Notes: generated by a model from the letters alone, not told the origin. Counted from the first letter of the stretch, positions 9,601-16,230 are shown. The stretch is 64,000 nucleotides of DNA from JAIOQJ01 sp963718635 (GCA_963718635.1 OY970367.1:5642001-5706000); one strand, 5' to 3'. Translations and numbers: made by a program.

Positions 9601-10562
9601 ATCGTGGGTTTGCTGGCGGCAATGCGCGGCCCCAGTATCTTATGCGCTCGGTCGTCAGGTCCGTCGCGCAGAATCATCGGCGGTTCGGCAGGTCTCTCCG
9701 CCAATCGCTGCACCTCAGCCCGTTCGATATCAACGTTCGGCGTAGCCGTGAGTGTCACGAAACGAAACGGTGCGCGTCCGTCCTCATCGCCCCAAGTCCG
9801 AAATTTTTCGACCGCCTGCATTGTTTGATCGAATGGCTTTGAACAATGGGCTTCGTCTAGCAGGATAAGGGAATCGTTGCCGACCAGACCCGCGTGGATT
9901 GGTCTCATTGAACCGGACACGCCGTAGCCACGGAACAACAAACGGCTGCCGACTTGATCGACAGTTGATGCAATAAGTGTCGGCTGCAAAGGTGACCGGG
10001 CCCACGCTGTCTCGCGGTACATACCGCCGCGCAACGCGTAAACGTCGAGTGGACGGGATTCAATCCACTTAACGTCTTCATTTGCCACCTCTTTCCAAAG
10101 TTTCGCTCTTGCCTGCAGATTATTAGCCGCCTTGAGTATTGCGCGTCGAAGACTGAGGAGTCGATCTTGCTCGTTGACAGTAAGACTAAGCCATCCAGGA
10201 TTGCCGATTTCGCGAAGATTGTCTGCTACTTTACGGAGAATTCCGTCCGATGCGCCGTCAAGCCGCGTTTGAAGATTTTCGCCATGCATATAGGCTTGAT
10301 CAACGACAATCCGGCGGTCGACCACGAAGAAAGTCCGCCGTGCCGCGTTCTTCGCCCCACACGCTAGCGCGAACACCGCAATATCAATGCAAGTCGTCTT
10401 GCCCGCAGCCGTAGGAACAGCGATGGCGCGCGGCCAATTTCCTGCACAGACACTTGCTGCAAGCCGTAATTGCCAGGGGAAAGGTCCAAAATCAGGGTCG
10501 TCCGTTTTACCATGAACCGCTTTGTAGAAATCACTGAATTGGTTGGCATTGAATATAGTCAT
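6624..10562 (-). CDS. cas3: Type I-G Cas3 helicase-nuclease with C-terminal extension domain
   Basis: 1312 residues. The helicase comes first: Walker A AVPTAAGKTT (48-57), DEAH box LLDEAHC (234-240), motif III TLTATP (270-275), motif V GTQCLEVGADFDF (411-423) and motif VI QRFGRLNRVA (438-447). The HD nuclease follows: LEDHSRG (His 817), GLFHDIGK (His 846, Asp 847) and THHGS (923-927). Helicase-before-HD order is typical of type I-G/I-U. A further domain of about 280 residues starts near PLIGLNGSNPLAFLAALGTL (1032-1051). From memory it matches what databases call the type I-G Cas3-extension family; a Csb3/Cas8-like large-subunit role is possible but unproven. The start codon overlaps the csb2 stop (ATGA), implying translational coupling. 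No separate large-subunit gene is present. Confidence 0.9.
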   Translation of the reverse strand: MTIFNANQFSDFYKAVHGKTDDPDFGPFPWQLRLAASVCAGNWPRAIAVPTAAGKTTCIDIAVFALACGAKNAARRTFFVVDRRIVVDQAYMHGENLQTRLDGASDGILRKVADNLREIGNPGWLSLTVNEQDRLLSLRRAILKAANNLQARAKLWKEVANEDVKWIESRPLDVYALRGGMYRETAWARSPLQPTLIASTVDQVGSRLLFRGYGVSGSMRPIHAGLVGNDSLILLDEAHCSKPFDQTMQAVEKFRTWGDEDGRAPFRFVTLTATPNVDIERAEVQRLAERPAEPPMILRDGPDDRAHKILGPRIAASKPTMLVVAQKATGKKAQVELVKELVNQARELAKDFTAVGIIVNRVSSARLLAKELDAVLLTGRMRPIDRDRIFEEKLKPLLSNSKGKPPQFVVGTQCLEVGADFDFHALVSECASLDALRQRFGRLNRVAARTEAKAVIVVRADQQEPEEDPLEADPIYGDSLANTWKWLSSQATVGTVDFGIAAMREYTKTMSAEQFSALNAPSLDAPVLFPAHLDCWVQTNPIPIPDPDPALYLHGPRAGMPDVQVVFRSDLGDDSAKWAEIVALCPPSSSEAVPVRINVFRKWLSEESPKDESGDVEGESVQDEEIGEGGGRQALCWKGPIKKGTKVIGNPGQVRPNATYVVPTSALGLEALGDFPEPLADYGEEAFQRSRDKAILRLTPALRKDIDFSLLDKDDDEFEKNLTKVIEGLSRTVATTSEAQNDLFTSLGDNVPSETSSLVETLAIEHLKNRKNRNTLPHPLGGFVVTSKKRLYQYDPTFLEDDESFEAPNRKITLEDHSRGVAAFAREFAKGCSLPIETYTQAGLFHDIGKLDPRFQGMLQGRSPQTAALPALAKSGDPYGTRREREEARAIHKYPAGGRHESLSTAIVGTATDEDLLLHLETTHHGSARPFAEEVQENDFAVQPFTAKLFDRSFKLETSAQQIADWNASFPERFWRIIRTLGWWGSAYHEAVFRLADHAQSRAEQEDQWQPQKVSYNAALTPISSHSELQPLPLIGLNGSNPLAFLAALGTLRTLSSIPPEERPDWLKGSVQLSWGVKQQPGIAVLHLSGRPEAGAFEEILSKNLTRELATHPVRVALDIIRDSATSPDVCEQLRRISDRITPCRRAEADWVTALFAQLAPGAASQIQMVRKDYLEGNLRDIMRLTTSDHLRRSIFELWDFKDPLANQSLHWEPGEDRRHAYQWFKPTSDPTRSQRGGMLGANRLAIEAWPLFLSLANGEKLSTRGFTGNRVDKTSWTWPLWSRPLGVDSIVSLLSHPELQKTEPDSNILPP

Positions 10563-12043
10563 TGCGGATTCTCCTGTTCTTGAAGCGGACGACAGACGCC
10601 AAAGCCGGCATAGCGGCCAGCCCCGATGAGCACGGGGCCGCGAACTGGTACGCCGAATTGGACGACGGCGTGAGTAAAAGGCCGTGGCGGTTTGCCATTC
10701 ATTGGCGCCTTAACGTGGAAGGAACGCGAATGCGGCACTCCAGAAAATGCGGGGGCCAAGCTCGCGCGCGCAGATATCGGGCGGGGATATCCAGCATCCA
10801 CACAGGCCTTAGCAATCACTTCTTCTGGGCTCAACCGGCGGCGCGGGAACTGCGGCAAAATCAAAGGAGTAACGGTCGCCCAGATGTCGGCAGGCCTTGT
10901 CCATATATGAGGGTTCAGCTGCAGTTGACGCTGTGGAAAGGGACGTTGATCGATTTCCAACTGGATTTCGCCAACAGCCTGTTTGCGAGTTGGAGTCTGT
11001 ATTCGTAACCGCAGAAATCCCACGCCGTTGGCGGCGACATTATCGTCTTCGTTATGGCGCGAAAGCAGTTCGAACAGCGCCTGCGAGTCGGGCTGCGGAA
11101 ATTCAGAGGGCAAAGCGATCGCCACACCAAGTAAGCGGCCATCCGCATACTTGTAATCGACAAAGCCAAGCGGCAAGTAAGCAGGCCTGCGTGATTTGCT
11201 CGGTGACCCATCTGCAGCATGGCCGGATAACCATTCGGGTGGATTCGGACCATGTCGGCTCATCAACGTGTTGCGAATTGCCTCGGCGATCATTCCCGAT
11301 GACTCCAACCCGAGCTTGCAACCATCTACTCTTCGAAGCACAATAATTGCAGGATCGAAAGGACCGTCGACGGGCTTGACTGAATTTTCTTCCTTTCGTC
11401 GCGCGTAACCTTGCCACATTGATGGAACGGGTCGCAAGCCTGCGTCGAATCGATTTTTCAGGTACGCGATTCGACCCGCGCCGAAGATGCGAAGGTTATG
11501 CGTCGCAACCCCCTCTGTGGGGAACAAGTCGGGCGCTGATTGCACCTCGTCCGACTCAATCCACATACGGACCGGTGTTGCCGAATGGCCGAGATAGGTT
11601 ACCTGGCTGCACAAGGCTTCAAGGGCCGACCGTAAGTTATCTGGCAAATCCACTTCCCAGCGCAAAAAGAAGGTCGGGTCGGCAGGGACAACAGCAGGGT
11701 AGCTTCGCGGTTGCCGTCCTCGGCCAAAGGGCATACCGCCCATTGGCGTCTCTGCCTTTCCTTTCTTGCCAATTGGCGATGCGCTATCGTTGACTGGCAC
11801 ATAACTGATGTAGGGTTCGCGCACCGATGCATCCTTGCATACGCGCATCTGAGGAAGAGGCAAAGTCTCCAACCATTCAAGAGCAGCACGCCCGTTGGCT
11901 TGTTCGCCGTTCTCTCCCCATGCGGCGACCATTGCCATGAAGACGCGGTCCGGATGCGGGGGCCACTCCGGTTGTTCCCGGTTGTCCCAACGCGTCATGA
12001 TCGCCCGGCCCATTAGAAAATTAACGCCAAGTGCGAACATCAT
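10559..12043 (-). CDS. csb2: Type I-G Cas5-Cas6 fusion protein Csb2 (GSU0054 family)
   Basis: 494 residues. The N-terminus (ALGVNFLMGRAIMTRWDNRE, then EWPPHPDRVFMAMVAAW) is the Cas5-like start of Csb2. The C-terminus has HSRSFHVKAP and a glycine-rich loop GPVLIGAGRYAGFGVCRP, typical of Cas6-type RAMP folds. In type I-G this protein is expected both to process pre-crRNA and to hold the crRNA 5' end in the effector. Adjacent ATGs at 12043 and 12040 are both possible starts; the first overlaps the csb1 stop by 4 nt. The frame is intact. Confidence 0.9.
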   Translation of the reverse strand: MMFALGVNFLMGRAIMTRWDNREQPEWPPHPDRVFMAMVAAWGENGEQANGRAALEWLETLPLPQMRVCKDASVREPYISYVPVNDSASPIGKKGKAETPMGGMPFGRGRQPRSYPAVVPADPTFFLRWEVDLPDNLRSALEALCSQVTYLGHSATPVRMWIESDEVQSAPDLFPTEGVATHNLRIFGAGRIAYLKNRFDAGLRPVPSMWQGYARRKEENSVKPVDGPFDPAIIVLRRVDGCKLGLESSGMIAEAIRNTLMSRHGPNPPEWLSGHAADGSPSKSRRPAYLPLGFVDYKYADGRLLGVAIALPSEFPQPDSQALFELLSRHNEDDNVAANGVGFLRLRIQTPTRKQAVGEIQLEIDQRPFPQRQLQLNPHIWTRPADIWATVTPLILPQFPRRRLSPEEVIAKACVDAGYPRPISARASLAPAFSGVPHSRSFHVKAPMNGKPPRPFTHAVVQFGVPVRGPVLIGAGRYAGFGVCRPLQEQENPQ

Positions 12044-13257
12044 TCACCGCCTTCCGTCGCTTCAGCCGCGGCTAACTCCATGCTCTTCTTCACCAGTGTC
12101 GTGAGGTCATCCGTCGGCGTCAGAATGATTTCCTCTTTGTGGAACGGCAGTTTCACTTTCGCGCAAGCCGCAACCGCCTCTTTGTAAATGTTTAGCGCCT
12201 GTTCCTTGGTTAATTCGAAGAATTCCGGGTCAGCGCCAGGGCGACCTAAAAGTTCCCAGCACACTGCATCCTTCGCTCGCAATATGCAGCGTGAGCGCAA
12301 ATCATATCCCGATTCGACTGCCAGCGTTGCAGCAAGCAAAGCTAGAGCGGCGAGATATGTCCGCGCCGCGATATCTGTTTCGGCAATGCTGCGATCACCC
12401 GGCTTGACAGGGAATCGCAATCGTCGCAAAGCGGGCAATGAAAGAACGGTGGTCTGTTCGGCGTAGTCGATGGTGAATCCACCATCGCTAATTGAGGGGG
12501 TCACGTTGCCGTGATTTGCCTCGGACGGTTTGCCATCTTTGCCGAGTTTTACGGACTTGCCTTTTTCCTTGAGCGCCTGTTTTTCATCGAGAGTCCATCC
12601 CTCCTTTGCCTTATAGAGCAATCCCGAGTTCACTCGAATATTAAGCGGGTCAATGCGACTGCTTGTCTTCACTCCTGGGACCGAATTGATTCCGATGATT
12701 TCGGAGACGATCGCGCGAGCGAATTTTACTCCTAGCCCGCCCCGAGGTCCCGTCGAATCCCACACGCCAAAAACGAGCGCCGTCGGGCAGTGCTCTAAAA
12801 GCGGAGTCGAGTAGTCGAGGCTGACTTCGTCGATCTTTCTGCCCACTTCGGACTGCCGGAACTTCGTGCGGGCGGTCCCGTAAAGACTGTCGCGCAGTAT
12901 CGCATCCGCCATTCGATGTGGTGCTTGGAGACTGGTGACTTTGCGGACACCGGGATGGTTGACCGCAGTGAAGTCAGTTGAGATCACCGGCAACTCGATC
13001 TCATTCGCTGCCCACGCTTCTTGAAGAGCTAGCTCCATCCGGTTCGCTTGGGAAGCAACGGAATCGAGAAGAACGCATGGGAGTGTTACGCCACTGATAA
13101 TACGTTCCTCCGTCGCGTATTTTCCTCCTTCGTACGTTGGCGGAAAAACCTTCGGGCTCACCGGCTCGAGCCTAAGTGACAAACGGAACGCGGCGGCTGT
13201 TCCGGAAATGGCGGCTTTCAAAGTTTCGTAGGTGAATGCTTTTGGAAAGGCGGGCAT
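12040..13257 (-). CDS. csb1: Type I-G Cas7 backbone protein Csb1 (GSU0053 family)
   Basis: 405 residues from the ATG at 13257, which has a good ribosome site AAGGAG 7-8 nt upstream; a TTG two codons earlier is less likely. Family signatures include LLDSVASQANRMELAL, FGVWDSTGPRGGLGVKFAR and SSRIDPLNIRV. Csb1 is the repeated backbone subunit that coats the crRNA. It is the first gene of the leftward three-gene operon csb1-csb2-cas3, each joined by an ATGA overlap. Confidence 0.9.
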   Translation of the reverse strand: MPAFPKAFTYETLKAAISGTAAAFRLSLRLEPVSPKVFPPTYEGGKYATEERIISGVTLPCVLLDSVASQANRMELALQEAWAANEIELPVISTDFTAVNHPGVRKVTSLQAPHRMADAILRDSLYGTARTKFRQSEVGRKIDEVSLDYSTPLLEHCPTALVFGVWDSTGPRGGLGVKFARAIVSEIIGINSVPGVKTSSRIDPLNIRVNSGLLYKAKEGWTLDEKQALKEKGKSVKLGKDGKPSEANHGNVTPSISDGGFTIDYAEQTTVLSLPALRRLRFPVKPGDRSIAETDIAARTYLAALALLAATLAVESGYDLRSRCILRAKDAVCWELLGRPGADPEFFELTKEQALNIYKEAVAACAKVKLPFHKEEIILTPTDDLTTLVKKSMELAAAEATEGGE

Positions 13258-13298
13258 TAGCAACTCCTTGTTTAATTGCGATCAAACCGTTAGAGAGA

Positions 13299-13327
13299 TG
13301 TATTATTAAATTTGGCGCTAGCGTCAA
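13299..13327 (-). promoter_or_regulatory. Candidate sigma-70-type promoter of the cas operon
   Basis: On the minus strand TTGACG and AATACA are separated by 17 nt and lie about 40 nt upstream of the csb1 start. It is the only good pair between csb1 and the minus-strand terminator at 13373-13415, so the operon probably starts here. Confidence 0.4.
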
Positions 13328-13372
13328 ATAAAATACCAGATTTTTTTTGTGGACATTGGGCCGCGTTTACAT

Positions 13373-13415
13373 AAAAAAAGACCATCCTGCGGCGTTGACG
13401 CGCTACAGGATGGTC
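13373..13415 (-). terminator. Rho-independent terminator facing the cas operon
   Basis: Perfect 10-bp arms GACCATCCTG and CAGGATGGTC (13380-13389 and 13406-13415). Read leftward, they are followed by seven U. This would stop leftward transcription from the region right of 13415 before it reaches csb1, insulating the cas operon. No leftward gene is visible to its right, which is odd. Confidence 0.7.
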
Positions 13416-13428
13416 CGTTTTGACACCC

Positions 13429-13511
13429 GGCTTGCGGTGTCGTGTGAGTGCCGAAGCACTCTGCCGATATGGCATTGGTAGAGTATTGGACTCTCACGCT
13501 CATCGCAAGCC
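13429..13511 (+). promoter_or_regulatory. Structured leader RNA element upstream of the zinc-ribbon gene
   Basis: The 83-nt segment is closed by a perfect 8-bp stem, GGCTTGCG (13429-13436) with CGCAAGCC (13504-13511). Inside are three local hairpins: GTGC-CGAA-GCAC (13448-13459), GCC-GATAT-GGC (13463-13473) and AGAGT-ATTGG-ACTCT (13480-13494). GTGAG/CTCAC offers an alternative pairing. It ends 22 nt before the ATG of the next gene. It resembles a cloverleaf but lacks the T-loop sequence of a tRNA. A riboswitch or protein-binding leader is inferred from structure and position only. Confidence 0.45.
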
Positions 13512-13513
13512 TC

Positions 13514-13528
13514 TTCTCTAAAGGAGAA
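13514..13528 (+). promoter_or_regulatory. Hairpin that can hide the ribosome binding site
   Basis: TTCTC and GAGAA pair around a 5-nt loop. The right arm contains most of the AAGGAG ribosome site (13521-13526), which lies 7 nt before the ATG at 13534. Pairing would lower translation, and the neighbouring closed leader could compete with it. Confidence 0.4.
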
Positions 13529-13533
13529 AGGTT

Positions 13534-13695
13534 ATGAGTGGAACTACCGGTCATCCGTGTCCTAAGTCCGGAATCTGGCGTTGTAATACATGCCGTTCCC
13601 ACGAAATTGCGTTGTCTAAGGGCGAGACATTCCCGCCATGTCGCGACTGCAACAAAGCTGTAACGTGGACCCTGGTTCGCCCGACTAACCCTTGA
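13534..13695 (+). CDS. 53-aa zinc-ribbon protein
   Basis: A short complete gene with a strong ribosome site (AAGGAG, 7-nt spacing). The product begins MSGTTGHPCPKSGIWRC. It contains paired cysteines CNTC (residues 17-20) and CRDC (36-39), plus Cys 9, so one zinc could be held by the four-cysteine knuckles. GETFPPC and VTWTLVRP recall small YjzC-like zinc-ribbon proteins. It points away from the cas operon and is followed by an orphan CRISPR-like repeat. Whether it has anything to do with CRISPR is unknown. Confidence 0.7.
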   Translation: MSGTTGHPCPKSGIWRCNTCRSHEIALSKGETFPPCRDCNKAVTWTLVRPTNP

Positions 13696-13742
13696 ACGAT
13701 AAACGTTTGATAAATGCGGTTTATCGAAGTGCGAGGTCAGAT

Positions 13743-13774
13743 CCGCACAGGGCAGTTTTAACTGCTCCGTGCGG
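13743..13774 (+). other. GC-rich stem-loop after the zinc-ribbon gene
   Basis: CCGCAC and GTGCGG enclose a second stem GGGCAG/CTGCTC with loop TTTTAA. There is no U tract, so it is not a standard terminator. It could stabilise the 3' end or be part of the leader of the repeat downstream. Confidence 0.4.
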
Positions 13775-13824
13775 CTAAATTTAAGCGAGAGATGGATCAG
13801 TTCATTTGGCGCTGAAGCGCCCCT

Positions 13825-13860
13825 CTTTCCACGGCTTAGATGCCGTGGCCCCATTGAAGC
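13825..13860 (+). CRISPR. Single orphan CRISPR-like repeat
   Basis: A 36-nt unit with a 7-bp stem CCACGGC (13829-13835) and GCCGTGG (13842-13848), ending CCATTGAAGC. A central G/C hairpin plus an ATTGAAGC 3' end is how I remember type I-G/I-U repeats, so the orientation would be rightward. There is no second copy within a spacer length on either side or elsewhere in the window. It is 27 nt upstream of the U tract of a terminator and about 570 bp from csb1. A non-CRISPR hairpin cannot be excluded. Confidence 0.5.
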
Positions 13861-13863
13861 AGC

Positions 13864-13892
13864 GTTTGCCATCGCTCGGCAAACGCCTTTTT
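13864..13892 (+). terminator. Rho-independent terminator after the orphan repeat
   Basis: GTTTGCC and GGCAAAC form a perfect 7-bp stem with a 7-nt loop, followed by GCCTTTTTCATTT. It would end a rightward RNA carrying the zinc-ribbon gene and the repeat-like hairpin. Confidence 0.65.
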
Positions 13893-14220
13893 CATTTCTC
13901 GCCCGATCTTAATCGCCTAAGCTAGTTGAACGCAAAGTCCGTTGCGGTTAATTAGGGCGAATTATGGAAATAGATTTACCGACGGTGGGCGTTGGGCAGA
14001 TGGAGAGCGGGTGGTCGGTGCGATCTTGAATACGGCAAGCGGTCGAAGGAGAATACGACGAACGCGATGATCGCCAAGTTTTGAGCGAGCGACCTGGTTT
14101 AGTCTGCGTTTCCGCGAGTCTGCGGAAGCCTACGAGTCGCGGCGAAACGAGCAAGCGAGACGCTTGCCTGTTCCGAGATCTGAACATTTATCGCGGTCTC
14201 ATCGCCTTTTTGGAGCGAAC
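13893..14220. other. Gene-free stretch
   Basis: No credible gene. It contains R2 repeat copy A (14103-14169) and otherwise nothing I can identify. Confidence 0.5.
14103..14169. repeat. R2 repeat, copy A
   Basis: Core CGAGTCTGCGGAAGCCTACG, then GTCGCGGCGAAACGAGCAAG and GCGAGACGCTTGC. GCAAGCGAGACGCTTGC is itself a small inverted repeat. Other copies lie at 14977, 15759 and 16231, between the toxin-antitoxin genes. Confidence 0.75.
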
Positions 14221-14407
14221 ATGACAACCGTCTCGGCAATCGAATTCAGCGAACGTGCGCCGAACTGCTCGAAAGCGTTGCAGCCGGCGAAACGGTAGTC
14301 GTCGAACGCAACGCAAGCCGATCGCTCGCCTGACGCCGGAAAAGATTGGCGAGTCATCGTCATTGGCGTCGGTCGATCCACCAAAGCCGCGAGCGGGTCG
14401 GAAGTGA
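14221..14407 (+). pseudogene. Phd/YefM-type antitoxin remnant
   Basis: ATG at 14221 after TGGAGCG gives MTTVSAIEF. After a one-base change the frame reads RTCAELLESVAAGETVVVER, and after a second change KPIARLTPEK, the hallmark of Phd/YefM/VapB antitoxins. At least two frame breaks in 60 codons, and the damaged toxin beside it, argue for real decay. Confidence 0.5.
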
Positions 14408-14409
14408 AG

Positions 14410-14572
14410 CGAAATTCGGGGCATCGTCGAACATCCCCTTTGTGGTGAAGATGCGCAGCGGTGGATTTCGCGAACGCGGGGCGAATCAGACGAGTGCAAC
14501 GGGTTCTTGACCAACGATATCGATCTACGACGCGTAACGGGGATCACGGTTCTTATGCTGGATGATTGGAGC
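14410..14572 (+). pseudogene. PIN toxin C-terminal remnant
   Basis: The frame EIRGIVEHPLCGEDAQRW runs into NGFLTNDIDLRRVTGITV and LMLDD, the last strand and helix of a VapC PIN domain including the conserved TND acidic site. The N-terminal catalytic half is missing. It directly follows the antitoxin remnant, as expected of a deleted vapBC pair. Confidence 0.5.
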
Positions 14573-14576
14573 TTTG

Positions 14577-14957
14577 ATGGCCATAGAACTCAAGGAATTC
14601 TTGCCGACGCACAAGACGAAGAAATTCGTATCGACGCCGCATTACATTCCGAGTGGCGACTATTTAACGTTTTATCTACGGGACGAGCGCTGTTACGCTG
14701 AGCGCGTGGACGACATCTTAACCGTCTACCGGTCGATAGTTGGTAGGGATTTTGTCGGTTGTGAGATCAAAGGGGTGCAGAGGATTCTCGACGCGGCCAG
14801 CTCGTTCGGCGTGCATTTAAGTGCGGGAAAGTTGACGCTTGGGTTCCTCTTCCTGGTCGGCATGACATTGACGAACGACGAATCACAACGTCACTTTTAT
14901 TACGAACTCAAAGACATGGTAAAGGACATTGCCATTGATGACTTACACCTCGTTTGA
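14577..14957 (+). CDS. Hypothetical protein, 127 aa
   Basis: Starts MAIELKEFLPTHKTKKF and includes DDILTVYRSIVGRDFVGCEI. An in-frame ATG five codons earlier is possible. Family not recognised. No signal peptide or membrane segment. The DDILTVYRS..VGCEIKGV layout resembles short beta-rich proteins found near toxin-antitoxin genes, but that is only an impression. Confidence 0.5.
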   Translation: MAIELKEFLPTHKTKKFVSTPHYIPSGDYLTFYLRDERCYAERVDDILTVYRSIVGRDFVGCEIKGVQRILDAASSFGVHLSAGKLTLGFLFLVGMTLTNDESQRHFYYELKDMVKDIAIDDLHLV

Positions 14958-14976
14958 AACGGCTCTGGTCGCCTGA

Positions 14977-15066
14977 GAGTCTGCGTTTCGCGCGAGTCTC
15001 CGGAAGCCTACGACTCGCGGCGAGACGAGCAAGCGAGACGCTTGCTCTACGGGCTCGCGTTGAACT
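14977..15066. repeat. R2 repeat, copy B
   Basis: The fullest copy. It ends with CTCTACGGGCTCGCGTT, shared with copy C. It lies immediately upstream of the DUF433 antitoxin gene. Confidence 0.75.
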
Positions 15067-15103
15067 AGGACGCGAGGGCTTTGAGCATACGGGAGCAACA
15101 AAT

Positions 15104-15327
15104 ATGGAAACACCGCAAATTGTCAGCGATCCGCGAATTCTGATGGGGAAGCCCTGTGTGGCGGGGACGCGGATCAGCGTTGAGTTGATTCTGGAAAAGT
15201 TCGGCGCGGGGAGAGTTTCGAGCAATTGCTCAAGGCGCACCCCCGGCTATCGCGCGAGGCCATTCTGGCAGCGTTGCGGTTTGCCGCACAAAGAATCGGC
15301 AGCGAACGACCTGCGCAAGTTGCGTGA
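15104..15327 (+). CDS. DUF433 family antitoxin (frameshifted)
   Basis: Begins METPQIVSDPRILMGKPCVA, then GTRISVELILEKFGAG, the DUF433 core. The frame breaks in a G run near 15212. One added base restores ESFEQLLKAHPRLSREAILA and ALRFAAQRI with a stop at 15327. DUF433 proteins are small winged-helix antitoxins paired with DUF5615 PIN-like toxins, exactly the gene that follows 27 bp later. Confidence 0.75.
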
Positions 15328-15354
15328 TATCAACCTAGAGTTCAAAAGCTTGTG

Positions 15355-15737
15355 ATGGAGTTTGCTCCGCAAATGACCCTGTTTGCAGACGAAAGCGTTG
15401 ACCAACCCATCGTGGAACGCCTACGACAAGCCGGCTATGTCGTGTCGGCGGTTGCCGAGATTTCACCCAGTATCGTAGACGATGAAGTATTACGTCTGGC
15501 GAATGAGCAGTCCGCGATTCTCGTTACGGCAGACAAAGATTTTGGTGAAATGGTGTTTCGTGAAGGGAAGAATGCCGGCGGCATCGTGCTGCTTCGCTTC
15601 GGTGGTTTGTCCGCAGGCCTCAAGGCGGATATCGTCAGCCGAGCGTTTGCCGATCACGCCGCTGAATTCCCGGTGCATTCGTGGTGGTCGAGCCAGGTAA
15701 GATTCGGATCCGGCCGCTGGAAGCATCAAAAACCTAG
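15355..15737 (+). CDS. DUF5615 PIN-like toxin (frameshifted)
   Basis: Key segments are LFADESVDQPIVERLRQAGY, VDDEVLRLANEQSAILVTAD and KDFGEMVFREGK, carrying the acidic residues of this PIN-like ribonuclease family. Near 15672 one missing base diverts the frame; corrected, it reads GAFVVVEPGKIRIRPLEASK and stops at 15737. ATGs at 15355 and 15373 are both plausible starts. Expected to be neutralised by the DUF433 protein. Confidence 0.75.
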
Positions 15738-15758
15738 AGTATTAGCACTATGCCAGTG

Positions 15759-15849
15759 TTCGCGCGAGTCTGCGGAAGCCTACGATTCGCGGCTAAACGA
15801 GCAACTATGACGAGCAAGCGAGACGCTTGCTCTACGGGCTCGCGTTAAG
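15759..15849. repeat. R2 repeat, copy C
   Basis: As copy B but with an internal insertion duplicating ACGAGCAA. Lies just after the toxin gene, so copies B and C bracket the DUF433/DUF5615 pair. Confidence 0.75.
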
Positions 15850-15861
15850 CGGGGGCGATGT

Positions 15862-16122
15862 TTAAGCGTGCGCGGGTTTCGGCACGATTACGGTTCTCAG
15901 GCGGTCAGGGTGGATGCCGTTGGGAAGGTGGACCATCCACTGCCGCTGATTGCCATCGATAGATAAGGAGATTTCCGCGTCGGCCGGCGCGTGTTCAACG
16001 GGATTTCGCAGAATTAAATAATCCGGTCCCAAATGGGAGATCGGCAGGATGTGCCCGTTTACCGCCAGGCTCATTTGGACGTCGGCGGAATGTCCATAAC
16101 TAGTTTTCTTGGGAGCCTGCAT
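15862..16122 (-). CDS. Conserved hypothetical protein, 86 aa
   Basis: Begins MQAPKKTSYGHSADVQMSL. It contains ISHLGPDYLILRNPVEHAPA and a beta-rich centre (EISLSIDGNQRQWMVHLP). I recall similar short proteins in planctomycetes but know no function. No signal peptide. Confidence 0.5.
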   Translation of the reverse strand: MQAPKKTSYGHSADVQMSLAVNGHILPISHLGPDYLILRNPVEHAPADAEISLSIDGNQRQWMVHLPNGIHPDRLRTVIVPKPAHA

Positions 16123-16230
16123 GAGTGTCGTCCCCGAAATTGTAAATAGAGTCGAAGCCTATTGTGGTCGCAAGGGGTTGCTCCTTGTCGATCGACTCGG
16201 TTTCGGTGTTCATGGTAGCGTATTCACTGC

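Noticed and set aside
13429..13511. tRNA-like cloverleaf upstream of the zinc-ribbon gene
   Set aside because: It has an 8-bp closing stem and three arms but no GTTCGAATC-type T loop, no proper anticodon arm and no CCA context, so it is described as a leader RNA instead.
13743..13774. Strong GC stem-loop considered as a second, degenerate CRISPR repeat
   Set aside because: It shares neither the CCACGGC/GCCGTGG stem nor the ATTGAAGC end of the unit at 13825-13860.
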